Positions 27,756 to 34,589 of a stretch of DNA of 34,589 bases are shown here, piece by piece. Under the pieces are notes generated by a model, which made no database searches, was not told the origin of the DNA, and saw only the letters and a list, made by a program, of their open reading frames with translations. The stretch is from NCBI GenBank assembly GCA_026417755.1, contig JAOACQ010000069.1, positions 1-34,589 on the forward strand, written 5' to 3'. The stretch comes from Brevinematales bacterium. GTDB taxonomy: Bacteria > Spirochaetota > Brevinematia > Brevinematales > JAOACQ01. The translations under genes and the position numbers were made by a program. Each line of letters begins with the position of its first letter. Position 1 is the first letter of the stretch.

Positions 27756-28140
27756 ACTTAAATTTTGACATTTCTCTTCTTTTTTTCTTGTTTTCTTTTG
27801 CGTCTTTCCAGCCTTTTCTGTTTTCTCTTTCCTGTTTTTCTATTATTTTTATCATTTCTTTAAGTTCTTCTGATATTTCTTGATTGCCACCTATTATTTC
27901 ATAAAGTTCTCTGGCAAGTTTTGCTGAAAGAGATTTGGTAGTAATCTCTTTTATCTTTAATTCACTATATTTTTGCCCTTTTCTAACGGTAAGAACGTCT
28001 CCTGCCTTCACATTTTTTGCTGGTTTTGTTCTTTCTCCATTGAGTTTTACATGGCCAGCTTCGATTGCTTCTACAGCTTCATTTCTACTTTTGAAAATTC
28101 TTGCAACTTTAAGCCATTTGTCAATTCTTAGTTCTTCCAT
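27745..28140 (-). CDS. hslR: S4-domain RNA-binding protein, Hsp15 (HslR)-like
   Basis: The 131 residues begin with an S4 domain (RIDKWLKVARIFKSRNEAVE, then AGHVKLNGERTKPAKNVKAG) and end in a long lysine- and glutamate-rich tail, the layout of Hsp15. In E. coli Hsp15 binds stalled 50S subunits carrying nascent chains and is heat-induced. Its position in the same transcript as clpB fits a stress-linked role. An AGAGG site precedes the ATG; 2 bases separate it from hemW. The S4 assignment is firm; the Hsp15 function is inferred. Confidence 0.82.
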   Translation of the reverse strand: MEELRIDKWLKVARIFKSRNEAVEAIEAGHVKLNGERTKPAKNVKAGDVLTVRKGQKYSELKIKEITTKSLSAKLARELYEIIGGNQEISEELKEMIKIIEKQERENRKGWKDAKENKKKRREMSKFKYGE

Positions 28141-28142
28141 GT

Positions 28143-29291
28143 TTACCTCTTAGTTTCCCAGAGTAAGGGGATTATTGTGTTCATAACATTGATATAATTT
28201 TTTCTTAAGGCTATTTTATTCTCACTTATTTTTAAATATTTTTCAAGTTTATTAATTTTTTCTTTTTCAAAGTAGTCATAAAAGTCAATCTTGAATATTT
28301 TTTTGAAATTTTTAAGATCAATTCCACTCATTTTTCTTAACCCAAGCATTGTAAATTCGAGCGTTGCTTTTTCAAGTTCTATTTCTTCGGTTTCAAAAAT
28401 GGGTAATAATCCTTTATTTATACTTTCAAAGTAATCTCTAAAATTTTTGAAATTTGTAAATCTATAACCTTTGAATTTGTTTTCAATCTGGTAATAAAAT
28501 CCTACAGATCCCATCCCTATTCCAATATAAGGAGAGTAATTCCAGTAATTTGTGTTGTGAATTGAAAAATATTTCTTACTTTTTGCAAAGTTTGAAACCT
28601 CATAATGTATATAACCCTTTTTCATGAGATGTTTTCTTATTATATTCAGATCTTTTGAATAGTCAAAATCACTTTTTGGAGTGAATAAGTTTTTTTTATA
28701 ATCATTATATAACTTTGTGTTTTCATCCAATGTGAGAGAATAAATTGAGTAATGTTCGGCTTCAAAACTATCTATAGAATTGATTAATTCTTCTGTATCA
28801 TTACCCATAATTGATGAAATAAAGTCAATTGAAATATTGTTAAAACCAATTTCCCTTAATATTTCATAGCTTTTCTTATTTGTAATTTGTGAGTTTGATC
28901 TACCTAGAAATTTAAGTATAGTATCATTCATACTTTCAAAGCCAAGACTTACGCGATTTATGCCAATATCAAACCAACACTTTGCTTTTTCATAGGTAAC
29001 ATCTTCGGGATTTGCCTCTATTGTAAATTCAAGATCTGTAATATTAAAATTTTTTAGAAAAGTTTCTGAGATTTTTTCTATATTTTTGTTGGAAAGTAGG
29101 GATGGAGTACCCCCACCTATATAGATTGTGAGGGGAAAAAAACCTTTTTCTTTATAATACAAGATTTCTTTACATATATAGTCTGTATATTTGTCTAAAA
29201 GGTCTTTCTCTGGCTTAAAGCCAGAGAAAAAACCACAGTAATTACACTTTTTTCTACAAAATGGGATATGTATATAGAAACCAGCTTGCAT
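28143..29291 (-). CDS. hemW: HemW-like radical SAM protein (heme chaperone family)
   Basis: The 382 residues open with YIHIPFCRKKCNYCGFFSGF; C12, C16 and C19 form the CxxxCxxC cluster-binding motif of radical SAM enzymes. GGGTPSLL and EANPEDVTYEKAK follow, as in HemW. HemW proteins bind and deliver heme and are often misnamed coproporphyrinogen oxidase. After the cluster cysteines the sequence is YCGF, whereas most HemW have YCDF; true HemN enzymes have a further cysteine that is absent here. The gene starts 1 base after clpB ends and is 2 bases from hslR. Confidence 0.85.
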   Translation of the reverse strand: MQAGFYIHIPFCRKKCNYCGFFSGFKPEKDLLDKYTDYICKEILYYKEKGFFPLTIYIGGGTPSLLSNKNIEKISETFLKNFNITDLEFTIEANPEDVTYEKAKCWFDIGINRVSLGFESMNDTILKFLGRSNSQITNKKSYEILREIGFNNISIDFISSIMGNDTEELINSIDSFEAEHYSIYSLTLDENTKLYNDYKKNLFTPKSDFDYSKDLNIIRKHLMKKGYIHYEVSNFAKSKKYFSIHNTNYWNYSPYIGIGMGSVGFYYQIENKFKGYRFTNFKNFRDYFESINKGLLPIFETEEIELEKATLEFTMLGLRKMSGIDLKNFKKIFKIDFYDYFEKEKINKLEKYLKISENKIALRKNYINVMNTIIPLLWETKR

Positions 29292-29292
29292 A

Positions 29293-31881
29293 TTATTTAA
29301 AAATGAATTTACTATCTAGAGCATCAATTATTACTTTGCTATTTTCTTGATATTTACCAGCCAGTAACTCAATCGCAAGTTTATCAAGAAGTTCTCTCTG
29401 GATAACTCTTTTAAGTGGTCTTGCACCAAAGTTTTCATCATATCCCATTTTAGCCAGTAATTTTTTTGCATTATCCGTAATCTCAAGTTTGATCTTTTTA
29501 GCGTCAAGTCTTTTTCTTAAATTTTCGATCTGTATATCTACTATTCTTAATATATCTTCTTCATTAAGACTTCGGAAAGTAATTATCTCATCTATTCTAT
29601 TTAAAAATTCTGGCCTGAAATGATTACGTAATAATCCCATAACTTCATCGTTAACCTCTTTATCCACCGATTCCTTTCTACCAAAACCTTTTATCTGTAT
29701 TATATTTGAACCGATATTGCTTGTCATAATAATAATGGTGTTTGTGAAGTTGACTGTTCTACCCTGCCCATCGGTTAATCTTCCATCATCAAGGATCTGT
29801 AGCAAGATATTAAAAACTTCTGGATGGGCTTTTTCAATCTCATCGAATAATATCACAGAATAAGGTCTTCTTCTTATTACTTCTGTAAGTTGCCCACCTT
29901 CTTCATAACCCACATAACCTGGAGGAGCACCTATAAGCCTCTGAACACTGAATTTCTCCATATATTCTGACATATCAAACCTTACAAGAGCCTTTTCAGT
30001 ATCAAACATAAACTCCGCAAGTGCTTTGGATAGCTCTGTCTTACCCACACCTGTTGGACCTAAAAACATAAAGCTACCTATAGGTCTATTTTCTTCCTGA
30101 ATACCAGCCCTTGAACGACGTACAGCATTTGCTACAGCAGAAATAGCTTTATCCTGCCCTACTACTCTCTTCTTTAACTCTTCTTCGAGATGTAAAAGTT
30201 TCTGCTTTTCTCCTTCAAGCATTCTTCTTACTGGGATACCTGTCCAGTCAGAAACAATTTTAGCAACATCTTCATCAGTAATTTCTTCGCGAAGAAGAGG
30301 GTTATCCTTTTGAATATCTTTCAATTTATTTTGAAGTTCATTAAGTTCCTTCTCGTTTTGTGGAATAAGACCATATCTTATTTCTGCAACTTTGTTCAAA
30401 TCACCTGCTCTTTCAAATCTTTCCTCTTCAAGCCTTAATCTATCAAGCTCTCTTGTTATTTCTTTTATTCTTTTTATTATCGATTTTTCGTTATTCCATC
30501 TTGTTTTAAGTGTATTTGCCGCTTCATTGAGGCTTGCCAACTCTTTTTCTATAGTTTCGAGTCTTTCTTTTGAAGCATTATCTTTTTCTTTGAGTAAAGC
30601 CTGTTTCTCAATAGAAAGTTTGAGTATCTTTCTTTCAAGATCATCTATAGCCTGTGGCTGACTTTCTATTTCAAGACGGACTCTTGAGGCAGCTTCATCT
30701 ATAAGATCAATAGCTTTATCAGGAAGTCTTCTTTCTGTTATATATCTTGACGAAAGCATAACACTTGCTACTATTGCTGAATCTGCTATTCTTATACCAT
30801 GGTGTGCTTCATATTTTTCTTTTAATCCTCTGAGTATGGAAATAGAGTCTTCAATAGAAGGCTCATTTACATAAATAGGCTGAAATCTCCTTTCAAGAGC
30901 CTTGTCTTTTTCAATATATTTTCTGTATTCGTCAAGAGTTGTGGCTCCGATAACCTTTATTTCTCCCCTTGCGAGTGCTGGTTTAAGCATATTTCCAGCG
31001 TCAACCGATCCTTCAGAACTACCAGCACCAACAACAGTGTGAAGTTCGTCAATAAATAAAATTATTTCTCCATTGGATTCTGAAACTTCTTTTAATAAAG
31101 CCTTAAGCCTATCTTCAAATTCACCCCTATATTTTGTACCGGCTATCAATAATCCGAGGTCTAGAGCATAAATCTTTGAATTTCTGAGGCCTTCAGGAAC
31201 ATCACCTGACACAATCCTTCTTGCTATTCCTTCGACTATAGCAGTTTTACCAACTCCAGCTTCTCCGATTAAGACTGGGTTGTTTTTTGTCCTTCGAGAG
31301 AGAACTTGCATTGTTCGCCTGATTTCTGCATCTCTCCCTATAACAGGGTCTATTTTGCCCTGTCTTGCCATTTCAGTCAGATCTCTTGCGTATTTTTCAA
31401 GAGCATTGTATTTTGCTTCCGGATTTTCATCTGTTACTCTATGTGTTCCTCTTATTTTACTTATGGCTATTAAAGCTCTATCATAATTGAGATTTAACTC
31501 CCTGAAAAATTGTTGTAAAGATGGCTCTCTCACAAGAAGCATTCCAAGAAGTAAATGTTCTGTACTTATATATTCATCTTTAAGTCTTGATGCCTCTTTT
31601 GTTGCATTATCAAAGGCTTCGTTAAGTTCCCTTGATAACATGGTCTGGGCAACTCCATAGATCTTTGGCTTTTTTGAAAGTCTATCTGAAAGTAACGAAT
31701 TTAATTTTTCAAAATTTATTTCCAGATGCTGTAATATAGGAACAATTAACCCATCTTTTTGTTCTAACATTGCGGATAGTAAGTGCTCTACATCAAGCAT
31801 TTGATGAGACATAGAAACAGCAATCTCATTTGCCCTTTCTACGGCTTCTCTTGCTTTTATAGTTAATTTTGAAAGATTCAT
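29293..31881 (-). CDS. clpB: ATP-dependent disaggregase ClpB
   Basis: Hexameric AAA+ chaperone that, with DnaK, rescues aggregated proteins in the cytosol. The 862 residues run: N-terminal Clp_N repeats ([20 protein letters not shown]), NBD1 with Walker A GEAGVGKT (206-213, same numbering as E. coli) and Walker [15 protein letters not shown], a coiled-coil M domain from about 390 to 510, which separates ClpB from ClpA/C, and NBD2 with [16 protein letters not shown] and [16 protein letters not shown]. The start at 31881 is fixed by GGAGG 5 bases upstream; an ATG at 31893 overlaps that site and adds unconserved residues. It is the first gene of clpB-hemW-hslR-truA. Confidence 0.97.
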   Translation of the reverse strand: MNLSKLTIKAREAVERANEIAVSMSHQMLDVEHLLSAMLEQKDGLIVPILQHLEINFEKLNSLLSDRLSKKPKIYGVAQTMLSRELNEAFDNATKEASRLKDEYISTEHLLLGMLLVREPSLQQFFRELNLNYDRALIAISKIRGTHRVTDENPEAKYNALEKYARDLTEMARQGKIDPVIGRDAEIRRTMQVLSRRTKNNPVLIGEAGVGKTAIVEGIARRIVSGDVPEGLRNSKIYALDLGLLIAGTKYRGEFEDRLKALLKEVSESNGEIILFIDELHTVVGAGSSEGSVDAGNMLKPALARGEIKVIGATTLDEYRKYIEKDKALERRFQPIYVNEPSIEDSISILRGLKEKYEAHHGIRIADSAIVASVMLSSRYITERRLPDKAIDLIDEAASRVRLEIESQPQAIDDLERKILKLSIEKQALLKEKDNASKERLETIEKELASLNEAANTLKTRWNNEKSIIKRIKEITRELDRLRLEEERFERAGDLNKVAEIRYGLIPQNEKELNELQNKLKDIQKDNPLLREEITDEDVAKIVSDWTGIPVRRMLEGEKQKLLHLEEELKKRVVGQDKAISAVANAVRRSRAGIQEENRPIGSFMFLGPTGVGKTELSKALAEFMFDTEKALVRFDMSEYMEKFSVQRLIGAPPGYVGYEEGGQLTEVIRRRPYSVILFDEIEKAHPEVFNILLQILDDGRLTDGQGRTVNFTNTIIIMTSNIGSNIIQIKGFGRKESVDKEVNDEVMGLLRNHFRPEFLNRIDEIITFRSLNEEDILRIVDIQIENLRKRLDAKKIKLEITDNAKKLLAKMGYDENFGARPLKRVIQRELLDKLAIELLAGKYQENSKVIIDALDSKFIFK

Positions 31882-31909
31882 AAAATCCTCCATTTTTGAT
31901 TTCAACAAA

Positions 31910-31938
31910 AATTTAATATAATTTTTAAAAATTGTCAA
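31910..31938 (-). promoter_or_regulatory. Promoter of the clpB operon
   Basis: Minus strand TTGACA (31938-31933) with a 17-base spacer and TAAATT (31915-31910) is a strong -35 with a weaker -10. Transcription would begin about 22 bases before the clpB ATG. Neither a CIRCE element nor a sigma32-type CCCCAT -10 was found, so heat control, if present, works by some other signal. Confidence 0.5.
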
Positions 31939-31945
31939 GCCTTTA

Positions 31946-31974
31946 TGTATAATTTTTACTCAGTGTATAATTTT
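31946..31974. repeat. Direct repeat TGTATAATTTT x2, 18-base period
   Basis: TGTATAATTTT occurs at 31946-31956 and again at 31964-31974 between the divergent clpB and MFS genes, just upstream of the clpB -35 box. Each copy contains a TATAAT on the + strand, so the pair may be tandem -10 elements or a repeated regulator site. Confidence 0.4.
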
Positions 31975-32004
31975 GACACAATACTGATTAATGAGTGTGA
32001 AAAC

Positions 32005-32033
32005 TTGCTTTTTCATGCCAGTGTTTATATAAT
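32005..32033 (+). promoter_or_regulatory. Promoter of the MFS-nitroreductase pair
   Basis: TTGCTT (32005-32010), a 17-base spacer and a perfect TATAAT (32028-32033) lie upstream of the MFS gene, with start near 32040 and a GAGGT ribosome binding site at 32051-32055. Confidence 0.6.
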
Positions 32034-32058
32034 AAGCCTCTTAATAAAATGAGGTCTT

Positions 32059-33327
32059 ATGAGTAAATTGGATTTAGACAGATATTTTTTAAGAAATACT
32101 TTTGCCATATCTCTGAGTGAATTTTTGTGGGGTTTAGGTATACCTGTTATTCTTGAGTCAAATTTTGTAACTGTTTTTCTTACCTATCTTGGAGTTAATA
32201 ATTTTAAGATAGGGCTAACGAATTTTGTTTTTTCAATCTCTATGGCTATTGTTCCTTTTTTTTCTGCATATTTAACTTCTGGTATGGTATATAAAAAGAT
32301 GGCCAATATTTTCACTCAGTATATTCCATCATTTAGTGTTATTTTGCTTGGAATTAATTTTTTATTTTTCTATAATCCGAAATACGGATATGAGCTATTT
32401 TTATTTTATTTTTTGCTTTTCTCTATAGGACTTGCTTCCACAGTACCGGTATGGCAAAATTATATAACTAAGATTTTTACTCAATCGAAAGCCCTTAAAG
32501 GGATTTCTGTAATGATGTTTTTTCAAAATACTGGTAAAGTGATAGGTGGATTTTTACTTGGACTCTTTTTGATTTTTGTTCCTCTTAATGTGCACAATGC
32601 TGGAATTATTTTTCTTGTTACCGGAATATTATTTTTTCTTGGTTCTACTTCTTTTATTTTTACTGTTGAAAATCCCGATGAGGTTGATAAGTCTAGGGAA
32701 AAAGGTTTTATAAAATATTATTTGTTTTATTTAAAAAAGATTTTTAAGAATAAAAATTTTGTTTTTTATATTATTCAGGATATAGAATTTACAATTGTGA
32801 TTGTGGGGTTTATTTTCTATTCGAGATATGCACTTGAATGGGGTAAAATTGATATGGCACAGATTTCGGGTGCTTTTGTTATTCTTGCCTTTTTTGGAGC
32901 GATTTTTGCTAATTTTTTGCTTGGTTTTTTAGAGAATATAAGATTAAAATCAAGATATTTTTTGATTAAATTGAGTTCTATTTTTGCTTTTCTACTTTTG
33001 ATTTTTTTTAGACACATTATTGGGTTTTATGTTGTAAGTTTTCTTCTTGGTTTTTCAAGATCAGGAAGGATTCATCTTTATATTCCTGTTGTTAAGAAAT
33101 TATCAGGCTTAAATGATGCTTCTCCGTATTATGCTATTTTACCATTTGTTATGTTACCGGTTTCAGCAACTTTACCAATATTGGCAGGAACATTTCTTGA
33201 TAAATTCAGTTTTATGGGTGATACAGCATATAATTTCCTTTTTGTATTGATGTTTTTAGGTGTGATACTGTCTATAATTCCTTTTATAAAGATAGATTTT
33301 GATAAAAGTATTGACAATGATAATTAA
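32059..33327 (+). CDS. MFS-type membrane transporter of unknown substrate
   Basis: The 422 residues contain about twelve hydrophobic segments and a central cytosolic loop (ENPDEVDKSREKGFIKYYLF), the layout of a major facilitator. I do not recognise the subfamily. Conserved-looking segments include GLASTVPVWQNYITKIFTQS, SVMMFFQNTGKVIGGFLLGL and GFSRSGRIHLYIPVVKKLSG. The ATG has a GAGGT site 3 to 4 bases upstream. The nitroreductase gene follows after 30 bases without a terminator, so the two are probably co-transcribed. Substrate cannot be inferred from context. Confidence 0.75.
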   Translation: MSKLDLDRYFLRNTFAISLSEFLWGLGIPVILESNFVTVFLTYLGVNNFKIGLTNFVFSISMAIVPFFSAYLTSGMVYKKMANIFTQYIPSFSVILLGINFLFFYNPKYGYELFLFYFLLFSIGLASTVPVWQNYITKIFTQSKALKGISVMMFFQNTGKVIGGFLLGLFLIFVPLNVHNAGIIFLVTGILFFLGSTSFIFTVENPDEVDKSREKGFIKYYLFYLKKIFKNKNFVFYIIQDIEFTIVIVGFIFYSRYALEWGKIDMAQISGAFVILAFFGAIFANFLLGFLENIRLKSRYFLIKLSSIFAFLLLIFFRHIIGFYVVSFLLGFSRSGRIHLYIPVVKKLSGLNDASPYYAILPFVMLPVSATLPILAGTFLDKFSFMGDTAYNFLFVLMFLGVILSIIPFIKIDFDKSIDNDN

Positions 33328-33357
33328 ATTTTATAAAATAAATAAGAGGAAAAGAAT

Positions 33358-33945
33358 ATGGATTTTAAAAAATTAGTAATGAAAAATAGAAGCTACAGAA
33401 GATTTTTTAACCATTATAAAATTTCAAAAAATACACTTCTTGAACTGATTGACCTTGCAAGATTAACTCCTTCTGCTAAAAATTTACAACCTTTGAAATA
33501 TTTTATCTCTTACGATGAAAAAACAAATCAAAAAATTTTTGACACTCTTTCCTGGGCTGGATATCTTAAAACTGGAGGTATAGATATTGAACCTGAGGAA
33601 AGGCCTTCAGCTTATATAATTATTCTTGGAGATAAGAGACTTGCAGATAATTTTTTAATTGATGCTGGTATAGCTGCTCAAACAATCTTACTTGGTGCTG
33701 TAAATAAAGGTTTGGGGGGCTGTATTGTTGCAACAATCAAAAGAGATAAACTTAAAGAGTTGATCCCGGAAAATGAAAATTATGAGATATTAATTGTTGT
33801 GGCTCTTGGAAAACCAAAAGAAAAAGTTGTAATAGAAACAGTAAAAGATAATGATGTCAAATATTGGCGTGAAAATCTAACACATCACGTTCCCAAAAGG
33901 AGCCTTACAGAGGTTTTGTTAAATGATTTATCTCATTTGCCTTAA
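33358..33945 (+). CDS. Nitroreductase-family FMN flavoprotein
   Basis: The 195 residues carry the FMN-binding RSYRRF motif (R11, S12, R14) and LARLTPSAKNLQPLKYF, then the second FMN segment DAGIAAQTILLGAVNKGLGG. Members reduce nitro compounds, quinones or other substrates with NAD(P)H, usually as dimers; the natural substrate is unknown here. AGAGG lies upstream of the ATG at 33358. It is the last confident gene before the gene-poor end, and no intrinsic terminator is seen after it. Confidence 0.87.
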   Translation: MDFKKLVMKNRSYRRFFNHYKISKNTLLELIDLARLTPSAKNLQPLKYFISYDEKTNQKIFDTLSWAGYLKTGGIDIEPEERPSAYIIILGDKRLADNFLIDAGIAAQTILLGAVNKGLGGCIVATIKRDKLKELIPENENYEILIVVALGKPKEKVVIETVKDNDVKYWRENLTHHVPKRSLTEVLLNDLSHLP

Positions 33946-34044
33946 TCTTTTGTCATGAATTAAATCTTTTTTCTCTAAAATTGTTTATTTATTTTAAATG
34001 TCAGAATTGTTTAATTTTTAAGTTATCTTCTGTTTTCTTGGGTA

Positions 34045-34073
34045 ATCAATTAACACTTTTGACATTAATTGAT
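34045..34073. repeat. AT-rich inverted repeat downstream of the nitroreductase gene
   Basis: ATCAATTAA (34045-34053) and TTAATTGAT (34065-34073) are perfect 9-base arms around an 11-base loop that contains TTGACA. It could be an operator or a weak transcript end. The stretch 33946-34110 otherwise shows only AT-rich sequence with no gene. Confidence 0.45.
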
Positions 34074-34112
34074 AATCTCTCTTTTGGGATTGAATGGAAA
34101 GAGGAAGGATCC

Positions 34113-34137
34113 CCACACCCCACTATGTGGGGTGTGG
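34113..34137. repeat. GC-rich hairpin, 11-bp stem and TAT loop
   Basis: CCACACCCCAC (34113-34123), loop TAT, GTGGGGTGTGG (34127-34137) is a perfect stem, unusually GC-rich for this genome. It stands at one edge of the structured region. It could stop transcription, but neither strand has a proper T run after it (CTTTCT on +; GGATCCTTCC on -). Confidence 0.7.
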
Positions 34138-34147
34138 CTTTCTACCG

Positions 34148-34463
34148 CCAGCCGTCTCTGCTGGATAAGCAAATGAATTTTTCCGCTTTAGCCACCTGTA
34201 GCAAGAATCGACAGCAACTCGACATCCTGTCTTCGGATGTTTATTCAAAAACTTTGCGAAACTTTTAGAAAGCTACCTCTTTCTGTTAACTAATCTAATT
34301 AGACCTTTAGTTAGCCACTTTCAAAAGCCCTCAACCACTCGCAAAGTTTTTTCATTAGTAGAGTCAACATATCTGTCTTAACGGAAGCCTCCTTGCTGCC
34401 TTAGTATAGCATTCGGTGTCTAAAGCGGAAAAATTCATACCCAAGAAGTAAACCAGCAGAGAC
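34148..34463. other. Large structured element with nested inverted repeats (possible non-coding RNA or mobile-element end)
   Basis: Three long arms pair in nested order. GTCTCTGCTGG (34154-34164) pairs with CCAGCAGAGAC (34453-34463). ATGAATTTTTCCGCTTTAG (34173-34191) pairs with 34420-34438 over 19 bp, extended by one mismatch and CACC/GGTG (34193-34196 with 34415-34418). AAAAACTTTGCGA (34247-34259) pairs with TCGCAAAGTTTTT (34339-34351). Inside are a hairpin ACATCC/GGATGT (34222-34240) and TAACTAA/TTAGTTA (34287-34313) around the palindrome TCTAATTAGA. No coding frame is convincing. I did not recognise tmRNA, RNase P RNA, 6S RNA, SRP RNA or a group I/II intron. The strand of any transcript is unknown. 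Confidence 0.55.
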
Positions 34464-34481
34464 TTATAACAACAACAAAAT

Positions 34482-34589
34482 TTAAAAAACAAACAACATT
34501 TGCCCTTCATCGGCAATCATCCTGATTGCCTCAGCTAAGCCATCGCCCATCAAAGAGAGCTTCAGGGCTACAATGGAGAAGACAGGCAG
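34482..34589 (-). CDS. Possible C-terminal fragment of an unrecognised protein (5' end outside window)
   Basis: On the minus strand the frame is open from the window edge (34589) for 35 codons to TAA at 34482-34484, ending MGDGLAEAIRMIADEGQMLF plus two residues. Composition looks protein-like and its GC content is higher than in neighbouring genes. The opposite strand is also open here, and 35 codons can be open by chance, so support is modest. I do not recognise the family. If real, the structured element lies about 20 bases past its stop, an arrangement seen when a transposon gene is followed by its non-coding end. Confidence 0.4.
   Translation of the reverse strand: MPVFSIVALKLSLMGDGLAEAIRMIADEGQMLFVF

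Noticed and set aside
31882-31938. Longer N-terminus for ClpB
   Set aside because: The GGAGG site and family alignment favour 31881; the added part covers the promoter.
31882-32058. CIRCE or sigma32 heat-shock signal before clpB
   Set aside because: Only scattered ACTC/GAGT matches; no TTAGCACTC-type inverted repeat and no CCCCAT -10 element.
33981-34268. A 95-codon + strand frame running from a TTG into the structured end region
   Set aside because: No ribosome binding site or recognisable domain, and it crosses the hairpin and helix arms of the structured element; most likely a chance opening.
34148-34463. tmRNA, RNase P RNA, 6S RNA or group I intron
   Set aside because: No T-arm-like end or tag-peptide frame for tmRNA, no RNase P core motifs, too long for 6S, and no group I core sequences were seen on either strand.
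1-34589. CRISPR arrays, tRNA or rRNA genes
   Set aside because: No regularly spaced direct repeats with spacers and no tRNA cloverleaf or rRNA sequence were found on reading through the window.

Overview
The window is an AT-rich bacterial chromosome segment with three parts: a long ribosomal-protein and translation superoperon on the + strand (1-21300), an accessory and housekeeping section in both orientations (21265-33945), and a gene-poor, structured end (33946-34589). UGA is used as a normal stop (rpsG, adk, the hslR-like gene and others), so the standard bacterial code applies. RpoC carries an insertion of about 210 residues in the trigger loop (SI3 type). This insertion is known from Proteobacteria, Aquificae, Spirochaetes and related diderm groups and is absent from Firmicutes. 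The low-GC genome is therefore probably a diderm, Gracilicutes-side lineage and not a Firmicute. I cannot name the phylum from sequence alone. S4, S14 and L36 are all of the zinc-binding cysteine type.

Region 1 holds the 3' two thirds of rpoC, then a consensus promoter, then rpsL-rpsG-fusA-tuf-rpsJ-rplC-rplD-rplW-rplB-rpsS-rplV-rpsC-rplP-rpmC-rpsQ-rplN-rplX-rplE-rpsN-rpsH-rplF-rplR-rpsE-rplO-secY-adk-infA-rpmJ-rpsM-rpsK-rpsD-rpoA-rplQ. The str, S10, spc and alpha operons are thus fused into one run of about 18 kb with no internal gap above 39 bases, ending at one strong intrinsic terminator. rpmD (L30) and map are missing from their usual places. The genes make ribosomal subunits, elongation factors, IF-1, the SecY channel, adenylate kinase and RNA polymerase alpha.

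Region 2 begins with a small hydrophobic membrane protein whose reading frame runs through the terminator. A minus-strand homoserine dehydrogenase follows. Next is a minus-strand set (ZIP metal transporter, UMF1-type MFS protein, zinc-dependent phospholipase-C-like protein), divergent from a + strand CDF metal exporter. The ZIP gene is split by one in-frame TGA. A tight minus-strand operon clpB-hemW-hslR-truA follows, divergent from a + strand MFS transporter and nitroreductase pair.

Region 3 contains no convincing complete gene. It holds nested long inverted repeats (11, 19+4 and 13 bp helices, plus hairpins) spanning about 350 bases, next to the possible C-terminal end of a minus-strand gene cut by the window edge. 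It may be a large structured RNA or the non-coding end of a mobile element, and it is the least explained part of the window.
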